Positions 26,917 to 35,853 of a stretch of DNA of 64,000 bases are shown piece by piece. The stretch comes from Microvirga lotononidis (GTDB lineage: Bacteria > Pseudomonadota > Alphaproteobacteria > Rhizobiales > Beijerinckiaceae), in contig NZ_CP141050.1 of NCBI RefSeq assembly GCF_034627025.1, positions 310,001-374,000 of the forward strand. The letters are read 5' to 3'. The translations under genes and the position numbers were made by a program. Each line of letters begins with the position of its first letter. The first letter of the stretch is position 1. Below the pieces are notes generated by a model, which saw nothing but the letters and a program-made list of their open reading frames with translations, was not told the origin of the DNA and did not search any database.

Positions 26917-27984
26917 ATGGACAGCAAGCTCAACATCGTTCCTTTCGTCAGCGTCGATCATATGATGAGGCTCGTGAACACGATCGGCGTGGAGCGCTTC
27001 CTCACCGATCTTGCAGCCTATATCGAGGAGGACTTCCGCCGCTGGGAACTCTTCGACAAGACACCACGCGTGGCTTCCCACAGCATGGATGGTGTGATCG
27101 AGTTGATGCCTACGAGTGACGGGCAGCTCTACGGCTTCAAGTACGTCAACGGCCATCCCAAGAACACGCGTGATGGCCGGCAGACGGTTACGGCCTTCGG
27201 TGTCCTGGCCGATGTCGGCAACGGATATCCAACGCTACTGACCGAGATGACGATCCTGACGGCGTTGCGTACGGCAGCCATGTCGGCGGTGGCCGCCAAG
27301 TACCTCGCTCCGGAAGGGGCGGATACCATGGCCGTCATCGGGAACGGAGCTCAGTCTGAGTTCCAGGCGCTCGCCTTCAAGGCCATCCTCAATATCCGCA
27401 GGCTCCGTCTCTACGACATCGACCCGTCGGCTAGCCGCAGGTGCGCCAGGAACCTTGCCGGCCTGGGCTTCGATGTCACTATCTGCGCCACTGCCCAGCA
27501 GGCGGTCGAGGGCGCGCACATCGTTACCACCGCCACCGCGGACAAGCAGACTGCGACCATCTTGAGCGACAACATGGTCGGAGCCGGCGTCCACATCAAC
27601 GCAGTGGGGGGAGACTGTCCCGGCAAGACGGAACTGCACCGGGGCATCCTCCTGAGGTCGGACATCTTCGTCGAGTTTCCCGAGCAAACCAGGGTCGAGG
27701 GCGAGATCCAGCAGCTCGCCGCAGATCATCCCGTGACGGAGCTGTGGCAGGTGATCGCCGGGAAGGTCGCAGGCCGCACGGGTGAGCGGCAGATCACGCT
27801 ATTCGATTCCGTCGGGTTTGCGATTGAGGACTTCTCGGCCCTGCGCTACGTGCGCGACCAGCTCAAGGCGACAGGCCTTTATCAGGAGCTCGATCTCCTG
27901 GCCGATCCAGACGAGCCCCGCGATTTATTCGGCATGCTGTTGCGGGCTGCAAGTTCGGGCAAGTTGGCCGCCCTCAGTGCCTGA
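26917..27984 (+). CDS. ocd: Ornithine cyclodeaminase
   Basis: 355 residues from the ATG at 26917. Family signatures: LMPTSDGQLYGFKYVNGHPK, a Rossmann fold around MAVIGNGAQSEFQALAFKAI, and GAGVHINAVGGDCPGKTELH with the catalytic Asp of this family. It converts L-ornithine to L-proline and ammonia using bound NAD. It is 94 bases after arginase, giving an arginine to proline route. Confidence 0.92.
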   Translation: MDSKLNIVPFVSVDHMMRLVNTIGVERFLTDLAAYIEEDFRRWELFDKTPRVASHSMDGVIELMPTSDGQLYGFKYVNGHPKNTRDGRQTVTAFGVLADVGNGYPTLLTEMTILTALRTAAMSAVAAKYLAPEGADTMAVIGNGAQSEFQALAFKAILNIRRLRLYDIDPSASRRCARNLAGLGFDVTICATAQQAVEGAHIVTTATADKQTATILSDNMVGAGVHINAVGGDCPGKTELHRGILLRSDIFVEFPEQTRVEGEIQQLAADHPVTELWQVIAGKVAGRTGERQITLFDSVGFAIEDFSALRYVRDQLKATGLYQELDLLADPDEPRDLFGMLLRAASSGKLAALSA

Positions 27985-28238
27985 GCGTGACAGGTAACCC
28001 GGGATTTGCCAGAGATTCCGCAGAGCCGGTCACTCCGCTCCTGCGGTTGAACCAAGCACCGGTGGCGGTAACGACCTCTGCCATTGACCGGTTGGCCCGC
28101 ACTGTTGGAGGATCACATCGGCGACTGTTCATTGTCCATCGAAAGCGGGGCGGTGTTGACATGGGAGATCATCTGACACCCTTTGCAGTCGTCAGATAGC
28201 TGATTAACATAGTTTGAGTTCTTGACTGAGGCGAACCA
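27985..28238. other. Intergenic stretch
   Basis: About 250 bases between ocd and the GNAT gene. No gene seen; it probably holds a terminator for ocd and a promoter for the next gene, but no clear motif stands out. Confidence 0.35.
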
Positions 28239-28724
28239 ATGGTTGACGAGATCCGGTTTGCGAACATTGACGACGCCGCTGCCGTGGCATCGCTGGTGCG
28301 GGACATGGATCGTCATTACCGTCCGGGCGAGGAACTCCGACCCGAGGCCGATTATCGCCGTATTATGGAAGAGACGATTACCAGCCATGAAGGCACGCGT
28401 TTCGTGCTCGCGCGGGATGCAAGAGGGCAGAATGTCGGCCTCGCATGCGTGGCGATCCTGCGGCCCGGTCGTGACCTGCGGGGTCTGCTGTACCTGAAGG
28501 ACCTCTTTGTGGTTGAGGAAGCCCGAGGACTCGGGATCGGTACCCGCATCATCCGCTTCCTTGCAGCCTTTGCGGTCAGGAACGAGATCGGACGGATGGA
28601 CTTCACGACGGATCACGGCAATGTCTCGGCGCAGCGACTCTACGATGGGCTCGGAGGTGTCGTGAAACACAAGGTGCACTATACCATGCCGACAGAGGTG
28701 TTGGGTGCTCTGGCCGCCGAATGA
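28239..28724 (+). CDS. GNAT-family N-acetyltransferase
   Basis: 161 residues. The acetyl-CoA-binding motif A is LKDLFVVEEARGLGIGTRII (R-G-x-G-I-G), with the beta-4 strand before it and NVSAQRLYDGLGG as the C-terminal motif. Acceptor unknown; in this block it may acylate an amino or polyamine compound (inference). Confidence 0.85.
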   Translation: MVDEIRFANIDDAAAVASLVRDMDRHYRPGEELRPEADYRRIMEETITSHEGTRFVLARDARGQNVGLACVAILRPGRDLRGLLYLKDLFVVEEARGLGIGTRIIRFLAAFAVRNEIGRMDFTTDHGNVSAQRLYDGLGGVVKHKVHYTMPTEVLGALAAE

Positions 28725-28744
28725 AAGACCTCCTGAGAGCGGCC

Positions 28745-28785
28745 TATTCCATCTGCGACTAGCGGGATGGAAAACTATTCAATTG
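28745..28785 (+). promoter_or_regulatory. Predicted LysR operator, copy 1
   Basis: A 41-base sequence beginning TATTCCAT and ending ATTCAATTG, 46 bases before the deacetylase start. It matches the sequence at 30667-30707 without gaps at 32 of 41 positions by eye. It includes the dyad TTCCATC...GATGGAA (7-bp arms, 12-base spacer), the form expected of a LysR binding site. Confidence 0.6.
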
Positions 28786-28831
28786 CCAAATCCGATCGAG
28801 CTGACAGCATCAGGCGCTTGCGGAGATTGCC

Positions 28832-29701
28832 ATGTCGACTGACCCCACACCACGCCCAGCCAATCCGGCTCCCCCGGCTCCTGAATTCCCGTGGCCAGAC
28901 GGCAAGAGGTGCGCCCTGTTTCCTGGCTTCGATGTCGACGCCGAGTCCGTCTGGCTTGGCATGGACCGCCGCAATGCGGACCGCCTCGTCACTATGTCCT
29001 ATGGGGGTTACGAGGCGCGTGTCGGCATTCCGAAACTGCTGGAGCTCCTGGCCCGATACGAGGTCAAGGCGACTTTCTTCATCACCGGATGGACCGCCGA
29101 GGCGCATCCGGTAGCCTGCGAGGCCATTCTCAAGGCCGGCCATGAGATCGGTCACCACGGCTACTGGCACCTGCGGCCCGAGCCGGGTAATCTTGCCACG
29201 ATGGTGGAAGAAGTGGATCGCGGCTTCGATGCGCTCAAGCGCGTCCTTGGCGTGAAACCCATCGGCTACCGCGCGCCGTCCGGCGAGAGCTTCACAGAAC
29301 TCCTCGCGCTGCTGCGGGATCGCGGCATTCGCTATTCGAGCTCCTGGCGCGACGATATCCGGCCCTATCGTCATGTCCTGCCGACGGGTCCCGGTCCCAT
29401 CGAGATCCCTGTGAACTACAGTTTCGACGACTGGAATTTCGGCATCACGCACCGCATGAGTCCGCGTGCGCTGTTCGGTCGTGAGGAAGTGCTGTCGATC
29501 TGGCGTGATGAGTTCGACCAAACGCGAGAATGGAGCGGTGTTGCCACCATGATCATGCACCCGCAAGTATCCGGTCGTCCTATGCGCTACAGGATTCTCG
29601 AGGAATTCCTGCAATATGTCCGGCGTTACGACGACGTGTGGTGGACGACGGGCCGCGAGATCGCCGATCATTTCGAGGCATGCGAGAGCGCTGCTCGATA
29701 A
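28832..29701 (+). CDS. Polysaccharide deacetylase-family protein, HpPgdA/cyclic-imidase-like
   Basis: 289 residues. NodB-fold metal site: FDVDAESVWLGM (Asp), IGHHGYWHL (His pair), GYRAPSGES (Arg) and MHPQVSGRP (His). The FDVDAE opening and the HPQVSGRP end are those of the HpPgdA group, which contains cyclic imide hydrolases as well as peptidoglycan deacetylases. There is no signal peptide, so a cytoplasmic small-molecule amidohydrolase is more likely than a wall enzyme. Shares an upstream operator with the lyase operon, so a role in the same pathway is inferred. Confidence 0.8.
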   Translation: MSTDPTPRPANPAPPAPEFPWPDGKRCALFPGFDVDAESVWLGMDRRNADRLVTMSYGGYEARVGIPKLLELLARYEVKATFFITGWTAEAHPVACEAILKAGHEIGHHGYWHLRPEPGNLATMVEEVDRGFDALKRVLGVKPIGYRAPSGESFTELLALLRDRGIRYSSSWRDDIRPYRHVLPTGPGPIEIPVNYSFDDWNFGITHRMSPRALFGREEVLSIWRDEFDQTREWSGVATMIMHPQVSGRPMRYRILEEFLQYVRRYDDVWWTTGREIADHFEACESAAR

Positions 29702-29705
29702 GTCT

Positions 29706-30635
29706 TCAAGAGCCGACTGCCCGTGTGTTGGTGCCTTCCATGGGCTCCGTTTGCCGCGCCTCGTGAAGAAGCCATTCGCACAAGGTTGCTAGGCCGCCAC
29801 TGACGGGCTTGGTTGCCTGCGTCGTCAGCCAGTAGCAATTCCGACTCTGGAACCCGAGACCGAGCGGATTGACCAACTGACCGCTTTCCATCTCGTCAGG
29901 GATGAGGCTGCGCGGCACCAGGGCAAGGCCTTGCCCGCCGATCGCCGCACGGATAACGAGGGAATAATAGGCAAATCGCGTAATGCGGATCGGCGCGAAA
30001 TCGTGGAGGTTGGAGGCTTCCGCGAAGTCGTTCCAGCGCAAGGGTGTCTGCCGATGTTCCAGCACAGGGAAACGGCGGATATCCTGGACGCAATTGATCC
30101 CGCCCGCTCGGTCGATGAGGTGGGGTGCCCCAACCAAGATGACGTCCCGACCTAGGAGATAGTCGGCTCTCCAGCCTGGCCAATTGCCTTCGCCGAAGCG
30201 AAAGACCGCATCCGCCTCTTCCACGGTGTCGGCTGCCGCATAAGTCGTGAACTCGACCTCGATCTCCGGATGCAACTCGGCAAAGCGCGAGAACCGAGGA
30301 ATGAACCAGCGATCGCCGATGATGGGGAGCACGTGCACAAGGATCGCGGGCTGGGCCCGATGCAGGGCGGCTACACGGACCGCCGCCGTCTCCAGGGCGC
30401 CAAGGGCAATTCGCGCCTGTTCGATGTAGATCACCCCGGCCTCTGTGGGCGTCAGACCCTGGCTGGTTCGTTCAAAAAGAGGTGTCCCCACCAATGTCTC
30501 GATGCTTTTGAGCTGCTTGCTCACGGCACTTTGGGTCAGATGAAGCGCCTCGGAGGCCGCCGACGCGGTTCCGTGTTGGGCGAGCGCCGCCACGACCCGC
30601 AATCCGATCGTGCTGGGTAGGTGAGTTCTAGGCAT
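29706..30635 (-). CDS. LysR-family transcriptional regulator
   Basis: 309 residues. N-terminal HTH (LHLTQSAVSKQLKSIETLVG) and the effector domain of the GcvA type (HVLPIIGDRWFIPRFSRFAE). It is divergent from the lyase gene and its gene ends 4 bases after the deacetylase stop. The predicted operator copies lie 32 bases beyond its own start and before the deacetylase, so it probably regulates both and itself. Confidence 0.88.
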   Translation of the reverse strand: MPRTHLPSTIGLRVVAALAQHGTASAASEALHLTQSAVSKQLKSIETLVGTPLFERTSQGLTPTEAGVIYIEQARIALGALETAAVRVAALHRAQPAILVHVLPIIGDRWFIPRFSRFAELHPEIEVEFTTYAAADTVEEADAVFRFGEGNWPGWRADYLLGRDVILVGAPHLIDRAGGINCVQDIRRFPVLEHRQTPLRWNDFAEASNLHDFAPIRITRFAYYSLVIRAAIGGQGLALVPRSLIPDEMESGQLVNPLGLGFQSRNCYWLTTQATKPVSGGLATLCEWLLHEARQTEPMEGTNTRAVGS

Positions 30636-30666
30636 TGGACTCCGGCCCCGAATGCAACAACGACAC

Positions 30667-30707
30667 TATTCCATTTCCGACTAGCCTCTCGGAAATCAAT
30701 TCAATTG
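30667..30707 (+). promoter_or_regulatory. Predicted LysR operator, copy 2
   Basis: The second copy of the 41-base element (TATTCCAT ... ATTCAATTG), 49 bases before the lyase start and in the lysR-lyase divergent region. It contains TTTCCGA-N8-TCGGAAA, a perfect 7-bp dyad with LysR-type T-N11-A character. The spacing to the gene is nearly the same as in copy 1 (46 versus 49 bases). Confidence 0.65.
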
Positions 30708-30756
30708 TCCATATTGGAAACGGGTGCAAGCATCCTCGCAACTTGGAGGATAGCCA

Positions 30757-32163
30757 ATGACAGAAACCGTCAGACTTTGGGGAGCGCGCTTCCGGACGCC
30801 GCCATCACCGGCACTGATGCGCCTCTCACGCGCCCCGCAGAATTACTTCCGGCTTGTTCCCGAAGATCTGCGCTCCTCCATCGCTCATGCGAGCGAACTG
30901 GTCCGTGCCGGAATTCTCACCCAGGACGAAGGCGACAAGATCAGCGAGACGCTGACGGCCATCGGCAACGATTTTGCCGCGGGAACGGTCGCGCCATCCC
31001 ACGCTGATGAGGATGTCCATACATTCCTCGAGCGTGTGCTCGTCGAACGCCTCGGTGCCATGGGCGGCAAGCTTCGTGCCGGCCGCTCGCGCAACGATCA
31101 GGCGGCAAACGATCTCAAGCTCCACCTGCGGGGAGTTGCGAAGCAGATCACTAGCGACCTCCTTTCGCTTCAGGACGCCCTGATTGCACAGGCGAGCGAA
31201 CATCAGACTACGCTCGCGCCGGGCTTCACGCACCTCCAGCCGGCCCAGCCGGTCACCTTCGCGCATCAGCTCCTTGCCCACGCGCAAGGCTTCTCGCGCG
31301 ACATCGAACGCCTCCAGGATTGGCATCGCCGCTCCTCCCGTTCACCCTTGGGTGCCGCCGCGCTGGCAGGCTCCGCGATTGCGCTCCATCCTGAGCTGTC
31401 GGCGAGGGAGCTTGGCTACGATGCACCCTGCGAGAATTCCATAGACGCGGTCGGCAGCCGCGACCATGTCGCGGAATTCCTGTTCGTCTGCGCGATGATC
31501 GGGGTCAATCTCTCGCGTCTGGCGGAAGAGGTGTTCCTCTGGTCGTCACGCCAGTTCCGCTGGGTGGTGCTCGACGACGGCTATGCCACCGGCTCATCGA
31601 TCATGCCGCAGAAGAAGAATGCGGACATTGCCGAGCTCACCCGTGGCCGCGCAGCACGCCTGATCAGCGGTCTCAACGCCATCCTAACGGCACTGAAGGG
31701 ACTGCCCTTCGCCTACAATCGCGACCTCTCCGAGGACAAGTGGGCTGCTTTCGAGGCCATCGATACCCTGGGATTAGTCCTGCCCGCCATGGCGGGCATG
31801 ATCGAGACGATGCAGATCGATGCCGCTCGTCTCAAGGCGCAATCGACCGAAGGCTTCACGCTGGCAACGGAGGTGGCCGACTGGCTTGCCCGCAACGGCA
31901 TGCCCTTCAGCGAGGCACATGAGATCACGGGTGCACTGGTCCGTTACTGCGAGGAAAACGGTCTTGAGCTCTCCGACCTTACGCCTGCCGACCTCGGCGC
32001 TGTGGATTCGCGGCTCGGCGAAGAGATGCTCGGTCATCTGACGCCCGAAGCAGCCGTCGCCGCACGAGCAGGATATGGCGGAACCGCACCGGCACGCGTG
32101 GCCGAGCAGATTGAACGACTGAAGGAGAATGTCTCGCGCCAGCGTGACTGGGCAAAGGCTTGA
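30757..32163 (+). CDS. Argininosuccinate-lyase-like C-N lyase (aspartase/fumarase superfamily)
   Basis: 468 residues, the length of ArgH. Superfamily marks are intact: AGRSRNDQ, the THLQPAQP region (Thr158-His159), SRDHVAEFLF and GSSIMPQKKN with catalytic Ser281. The N-terminus differs from biosynthetic ArgH (WGARFRTPPSPALMRLSRAP where ArgH has WGGRF plus a conserved substrate loop). There is no argG nearby and the gene heads an ABC-importer operon under LysR control, so a catabolic role is likely: cleavage of an N-succinyl-type substrate to fumarate and an amine. EDDS/iminodisuccinate lyases are members of this superfamily. True ArgH activity remains possible. Confidence 0.85.
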   Translation: MTETVRLWGARFRTPPSPALMRLSRAPQNYFRLVPEDLRSSIAHASELVRAGILTQDEGDKISETLTAIGNDFAAGTVAPSHADEDVHTFLERVLVERLGAMGGKLRAGRSRNDQAANDLKLHLRGVAKQITSDLLSLQDALIAQASEHQTTLAPGFTHLQPAQPVTFAHQLLAHAQGFSRDIERLQDWHRRSSRSPLGAAALAGSAIALHPELSARELGYDAPCENSIDAVGSRDHVAEFLFVCAMIGVNLSRLAEEVFLWSSRQFRWVVLDDGYATGSSIMPQKKNADIAELTRGRAARLISGLNAILTALKGLPFAYNRDLSEDKWAAFEAIDTLGLVLPAMAGMIETMQIDAARLKAQSTEGFTLATEVADWLARNGMPFSEAHEITGALVRYCEENGLELSDLTPADLGAVDSRLGEEMLGHLTPEAAVAARAGYGGTAPARVAEQIERLKENVSRQRDWAKA

Positions 32164-32271
32164 GCCGAGGGCCGGCGAGGGGAAGTGCCCGGCTCCAAGC
32201 TCTCTTAGACAAAACCAACGAGCTGCGGACGGAACCGTGGCCCAGATCTAACCAATGGGAACCTTGAAACA
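32164..32271. other. Spacer between the lyase and the first binding-protein gene
   Basis: About 108 bases with a GC-rich GGGCCGGCGAGGG / GTGCCCGGCTCC segment that could form an imperfect hairpin just after the lyase stop. Too weak to call as a terminator. Confidence 0.3.
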
Positions 32272-33132
32272 ATGAATACACGTAATACGCTTATCGGGAC
32301 TCTCTACAACGCTGTGGTCGCGACGGCTGTTGTCGCGCTGCTGCCGGTCGCGGCAATGGCGCAGGACGGGGCCCTGCCGGAGAAGATCAAGGCTGCCAAG
32401 GCCCTCGTGGTCGGCATCGAGGCCACCTATCCGCCGATGGCGTACAAGGATCCGAAAACCAACCAGCGGGTCGGTGTCAATGTCGACCTCGTCGAGAGTA
32501 TCGCGAAGGAACTCGGGGTCTCAGTCAAATGGGAGGAGATGAGCTTCGAACAGCTCATGACGTCCCTCACCACCGGCCGCATCGACATGATCGGCACCGC
32601 GATCAGCGATCTCCCGCCGCGGCGTGAGAAGCTGACTTTCGTCGATTATCTCGTCACGGGAGCGCAGCCCTTCACGACGGTCGCGAAGCAGGATGCAATC
32701 AAATCTGAGATCGACCTTTGCGGAAAAACCGTGGGTGCGCCACGTACCACGAACTACTTCCCGGTCGCGCAGGCGTGGAGCGAGAAGAATTGCGTCGCTG
32801 CCGGCAAGCCCGCCGCGACCATCAATGGCACGGCTGGTGCTACGGCTACAAGGCTCGATCTAAAGCAAGGCCGCCTCGATGCGGCGGTGCTCGGCCCCGA
32901 GTACGTTGCCTATCTGATGGCCGACGAACCCAACACCTATGCCCTGGCAGGCGAGCCTCTGATCAAGACGCTCTTCGGCTTTGCCTTCGATAAGAAGGAC
33001 ACTGCCTTGCGGGATGCGGTCGCGACGGCCCTGAGGGCTACGATCAAGAATGGCAGCTACCAACAGGCGTTGCAGAAGTTCGGCCTCGAACGTCAGGCCG
33101 TGACCGAAGTGACAATCGACGCCGGTAACTGA
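32272..33132 (+). CDS. Amino-acid ABC transporter substrate-binding protein (copy 1)
   Basis: 286 residues with a signal peptide (AVVALLPVAAMAQ). Type II periplasmic binding fold (SBP_bac_3): LVVGIEATYPPMAYKDPKTN, VNVDLVESIAKELGVSVKWE, LTTGRIDMIGTAISDLPPRR, DLCGKTVGAPRTTNYF. Clearly a paralogue of the binding protein at 35854 in the same operon (LTTGR-DMI, SDLP-RR, GEPL/GEPF, FAF-KKDT patterns are shared). Confidence 0.9.
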   Translation: MNTRNTLIGTLYNAVVATAVVALLPVAAMAQDGALPEKIKAAKALVVGIEATYPPMAYKDPKTNQRVGVNVDLVESIAKELGVSVKWEEMSFEQLMTSLTTGRIDMIGTAISDLPPRREKLTFVDYLVTGAQPFTTVAKQDAIKSEIDLCGKTVGAPRTTNYFPVAQAWSEKNCVAAGKPAATINGTAGATATRLDLKQGRLDAAVLGPEYVAYLMADEPNTYALAGEPLIKTLFGFAFDKKDTALRDAVATALRATIKNGSYQQALQKFGLERQAVTEVTIDAGN

Positions 33133-33156
33133 GCCGATCCAACTTCGGAGACGAAC

Positions 33157-34149
33157 ATGCGCGCTGTCATTCTGCCCCACACCGGGGGGCCGGAGGCCTT
33201 GGTCTCAGCTGAGGTTCCCGACCCGCATCCATCATCCGGCGAGGTTGTCATCGACGTTCACGCGACTGCGCTGAACTTCGCCGATCTCTTGCAGCGGAAG
33301 GGAACCTACGGCACACCGGCGAGCCTACCCGGCATCCTCGGCATCGAGTGCTCCGGGACGATCCACGCGATTGGCCAGAACGTGCAAGGCTGGAACGTCG
33401 GGGATGAGGTCTGCGCATTGGTTTCCGGAGGAGCCTATGCCGAGAGGGTGGCGGTTCCCGCCACCCAACTCCTTAGGCGGCCACATAATGTCGACATCAT
33501 CGCAGCGGCTGCGCTGCCCGAGGCCGCTTGTACGGTGTGGTCCAACATCATCGACATTTCCGGACTCGCGGCCGGGGAAGTCGTTCTCGTTCATGGCGGC
33601 GCCGGAGGGATTGGCACCTTCGCCATTCAGGCCAGTCGGGCCATAGGAGCGCGGGTCTTCGCCACCGCCGGCGGCGGCGACAAGATGCAACGTTGCATTG
33701 ATCTAGGAGCCGAGCGGGCCATCTCCTATCGCGACGAGGACTTCGTCACGATCATCAGAGACGAAACAGCCCAGCACGGCGCCGACGTCATTCTGGACAA
33801 CATGGGCGCCGCCTATCTCTCCCGAAATATCGACGCACTTGCCCCAGATGGACGGATTGCGATCATCGGCCTCCAGAGTGGGCGTGACGCTCAGATCCCC
33901 CTCGGCCGCATGATGGCCAAGCGTGGCTCACTCTTCACGACGTCCCTCCGGGACCGTCCCCTGGGAGCCAAGGCTCGGATCGTGGAGGGCGTCAGGCGGG
34001 ATCTGTGGCCGCACGTGGAGAGTGGGCGTATCCTGCCGACGGTCGATAGGATCTTCCCTTTTGCCGAGATGGCCGTGGCGCACCGGTACATGGAATCTGG
34101 ACGGCATGTCGGCAAGATCGTCGTGACGGTTAAAGAGAAACACGCGTAA
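33157..34149 (+). CDS. NAD(P)H quinone oxidoreductase, MDR family (PIG3-like)
   Basis: 330 residues. Zinc-free medium-chain reductase: N-terminal GroES domain (LNFADLLQRKGTYGTPASLP, GIECSGTI) and a Rossmann domain (VLVHGGAGGIGTFAIQASRA). The C-terminal HVGKIVVTV is typical of the PIG3/quinone oxidoreductase group. It lies between binding-protein and permease genes of the operon with 24-25-base gaps; role in the pathway unclear. Confidence 0.85.
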   Translation: MRAVILPHTGGPEALVSAEVPDPHPSSGEVVIDVHATALNFADLLQRKGTYGTPASLPGILGIECSGTIHAIGQNVQGWNVGDEVCALVSGGAYAERVAVPATQLLRRPHNVDIIAAAALPEAACTVWSNIIDISGLAAGEVVLVHGGAGGIGTFAIQASRAIGARVFATAGGGDKMQRCIDLGAERAISYRDEDFVTIIRDETAQHGADVILDNMGAAYLSRNIDALAPDGRIAIIGLQSGRDAQIPLGRMMAKRGSLFTTSLRDRPLGAKARIVEGVRRDLWPHVESGRILPTVDRIFPFAEMAVAHRYMESGRHVGKIVVTVKEKHA

Positions 34150-34174
34150 AAGGCCGCGGAGGAGGAACCAACCC

Positions 34175-35020
34175 ATGACCGATACGGTCTATCAAATCAG
34201 TCACCTTACGCTCGTCCCGAAACGCCATTACGGACGCATGATTGCCGCCGTGCTCGTCCTGACGGTGCTTGCTGTCGTCATTCATGCTTTCGCCGTTGGT
34301 CAGATCGAGTGGAATTACGTCGCAGAGTTCCTGACCGTCCCGGTGATCATGAAAGGTCTCGTGAACACCATCGTCATGGCGATCCTCGCCATGGTGGTCG
34401 GCATTGTGCTTGGAATCGTCTTCGCGATCATGCGCCTGTCGGACAACCCGGTCCTCTCCATGACGGCGCTGGGCTACGTCTGGCTCTTCCGCGCCATTCC
34501 AGCCCTGCTGCAATTGCTGTTGTGGTTTAACCTTGCCCTGGTCTTTCCGACCATCGGGATCCCTGGCCTTTTCTCGGTCAACACCGTGGACGTGATGACC
34601 CCCTTCGTCGCGGCCCTCCTCGGTCTTGGCATCCAACAGGGCGCCTTTACCGCCGAGGTTGTACGCGCCGGACTGCTGTCGGTTGACCGTGGGCAATATG
34701 AGGCGGCGCAGACAATCGGCATGACGCGGCTTCAGACGCTGCGCCGGATCGTTATGCCCCAGGCGATGCGGGTTATCGTGCCGCCGGTCGGCAACGAGTT
34801 CATCGGCATGGTCAAGCTGACATCCCTGGCCAGCGTCATTCAGTACGCGGAGATCCTCCATAGTGCGCAGAACATCTACTACGCCAATTCGCGGGTCATC
34901 GAGCTCCTGATCGTTGCCGCGATCTGGTACCTCGTCGTGGTTACCATCCTCAGCCTGATTCAGGGCCGTATCGAGAAGTACTTCTCGAAGGGCGTGGCTG
35001 GGGCCGGAAACACGAAATAA
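34175..35020 (+). CDS. Amino-acid ABC transporter permease (HisMQ family)
   Basis: 281 residues with an N-terminal membrane segment plus five in the core. The EAA loop (QYEAAQTIGMTRLQTLRRIV) is the ATPase contact typical of polar amino-acid permeases; RAIPALLQLLL is another family motif. One permease gene only, so it presumably homodimerises. Confidence 0.9.
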   Translation: MTDTVYQISHLTLVPKRHYGRMIAAVLVLTVLAVVIHAFAVGQIEWNYVAEFLTVPVIMKGLVNTIVMAILAMVVGIVLGIVFAIMRLSDNPVLSMTALGYVWLFRAIPALLQLLLWFNLALVFPTIGIPGLFSVNTVDVMTPFVAALLGLGIQQGAFTAEVVRAGLLSVDRGQYEAAQTIGMTRLQTLRRIVMPQAMRVIVPPVGNEFIGMVKLTSLASVIQYAEILHSAQNIYYANSRVIELLIVAAIWYLVVVTILSLIQGRIEKYFSKGVAGAGNTK

Positions 35021-35033
35021 GGAGCAGCAGGAT

Positions 35034-35822
35034 ATGGATATGCAGAATCTTTCCGCCAATGCTCCGCTCGTGGTCGCCGCCGATGTCCGCAAGCAATTCG
35101 GCTCTCTCGAGGTCCTGAAAGGCATCAACGTCACTGTGCCGAAAGGTGAGGTGCTGTGCATCATCGGCCCTTCCGGGTCTGGCAAGAGCACCTTCCTGCG
35201 CTGCATCAACCAGCTCGAACGCATCGACGGTGGTGCGATCTGGGTCGGCGGCGAGCTCGTCGGCTTCCGGCGTGAGGGCGACAACCTTCACGAACTCGAT
35301 GACGCACAGGTCGCACGGCAGAGACGCACCATCGGGATGGTTTTCCAGCGTTTTAACCTGTTTCCGCACCTCACCGTGACCGAGAACATCATCGAGGGTC
35401 CTGTACAGGTGCTGAGGGAAAACAAAGCCGAGGCGAAGGAGCGCGCCCACGCATTGCTGGAACGCGTGGGCCTGATCGACAAGCGCGATATCTATCCCGT
35501 CCATCTCTCGGGCGGGCAGCAGCAGCGCGTCGCGATTGCCCGTGCCCTTGCCATGCGCCCTCAGCTCCTGCTCTTCGATGAGCCTACCTCGGCGCTGGAC
35601 CCCGAGCTCGTCGGCGAGGTCCTGAACGTGATGCGAGACTTGGCGCACTCTGGGATGACGATGATCGTTGTGACCCACGAACTGGGATTTGCCCGCGAGG
35701 TCAGCCACCGCACGGCCTTCATGGATCAAGGGCAACTCGTCGAGATCGGGGACTCGCGCTCCGTCCTCGCGAGCCCGCAACAGGCACGCACCCGCGAGTT
35801 CATCTCGGCCGTGCATAAATGA
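35034..35822 (+). CDS. Amino-acid ABC transporter ATP-binding protein
   Basis: 262 residues. Walker A GPSGSGKST, Q-loop VFQRFNLFPHLTV, signature LSGGQQQRV, Walker B LLLFDEP, H-loop VTHELGF. GlnQ/HisP type. The start is 14 bases after the permease. All motifs intact. Confidence 0.93.
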   Translation: MDMQNLSANAPLVVAADVRKQFGSLEVLKGINVTVPKGEVLCIIGPSGSGKSTFLRCINQLERIDGGAIWVGGELVGFRREGDNLHELDDAQVARQRRTIGMVFQRFNLFPHLTVTENIIEGPVQVLRENKAEAKERAHALLERVGLIDKRDIYPVHLSGGQQQRVAIARALAMRPQLLLFDEPTSALDPELVGEVLNVMRDLAHSGMTMIVVTHELGFAREVSHRTAFMDQGQLVEIGDSRSVLASPQQARTREFISAVHK

Positions 35823-35853
35823 GAGCAAAGCTAACCAGGGAAGGAACCCGAAC

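Noticed and set aside
28775-29671. Long minus-strand frame opposite the deacetylase gene
   Set aside because: The plus-strand gene has intact catalytic motifs; the reverse frame has none.
30757-32163. Simple biosynthetic argH
   Set aside because: The neighbouring genes, LysR control, absence of argG and a divergent N-terminus make a catabolic lyase more likely; it is not excluded, so no gene symbol was given.
34130-35284. Long minus-strand open frame of 384 codons
   Set aside because: It lies fully opposite the permease and ATPase genes and their motifs are all on the plus strand; its composition (Asp, His, Arg-rich) is typical of an antisense frame in GC-rich DNA.
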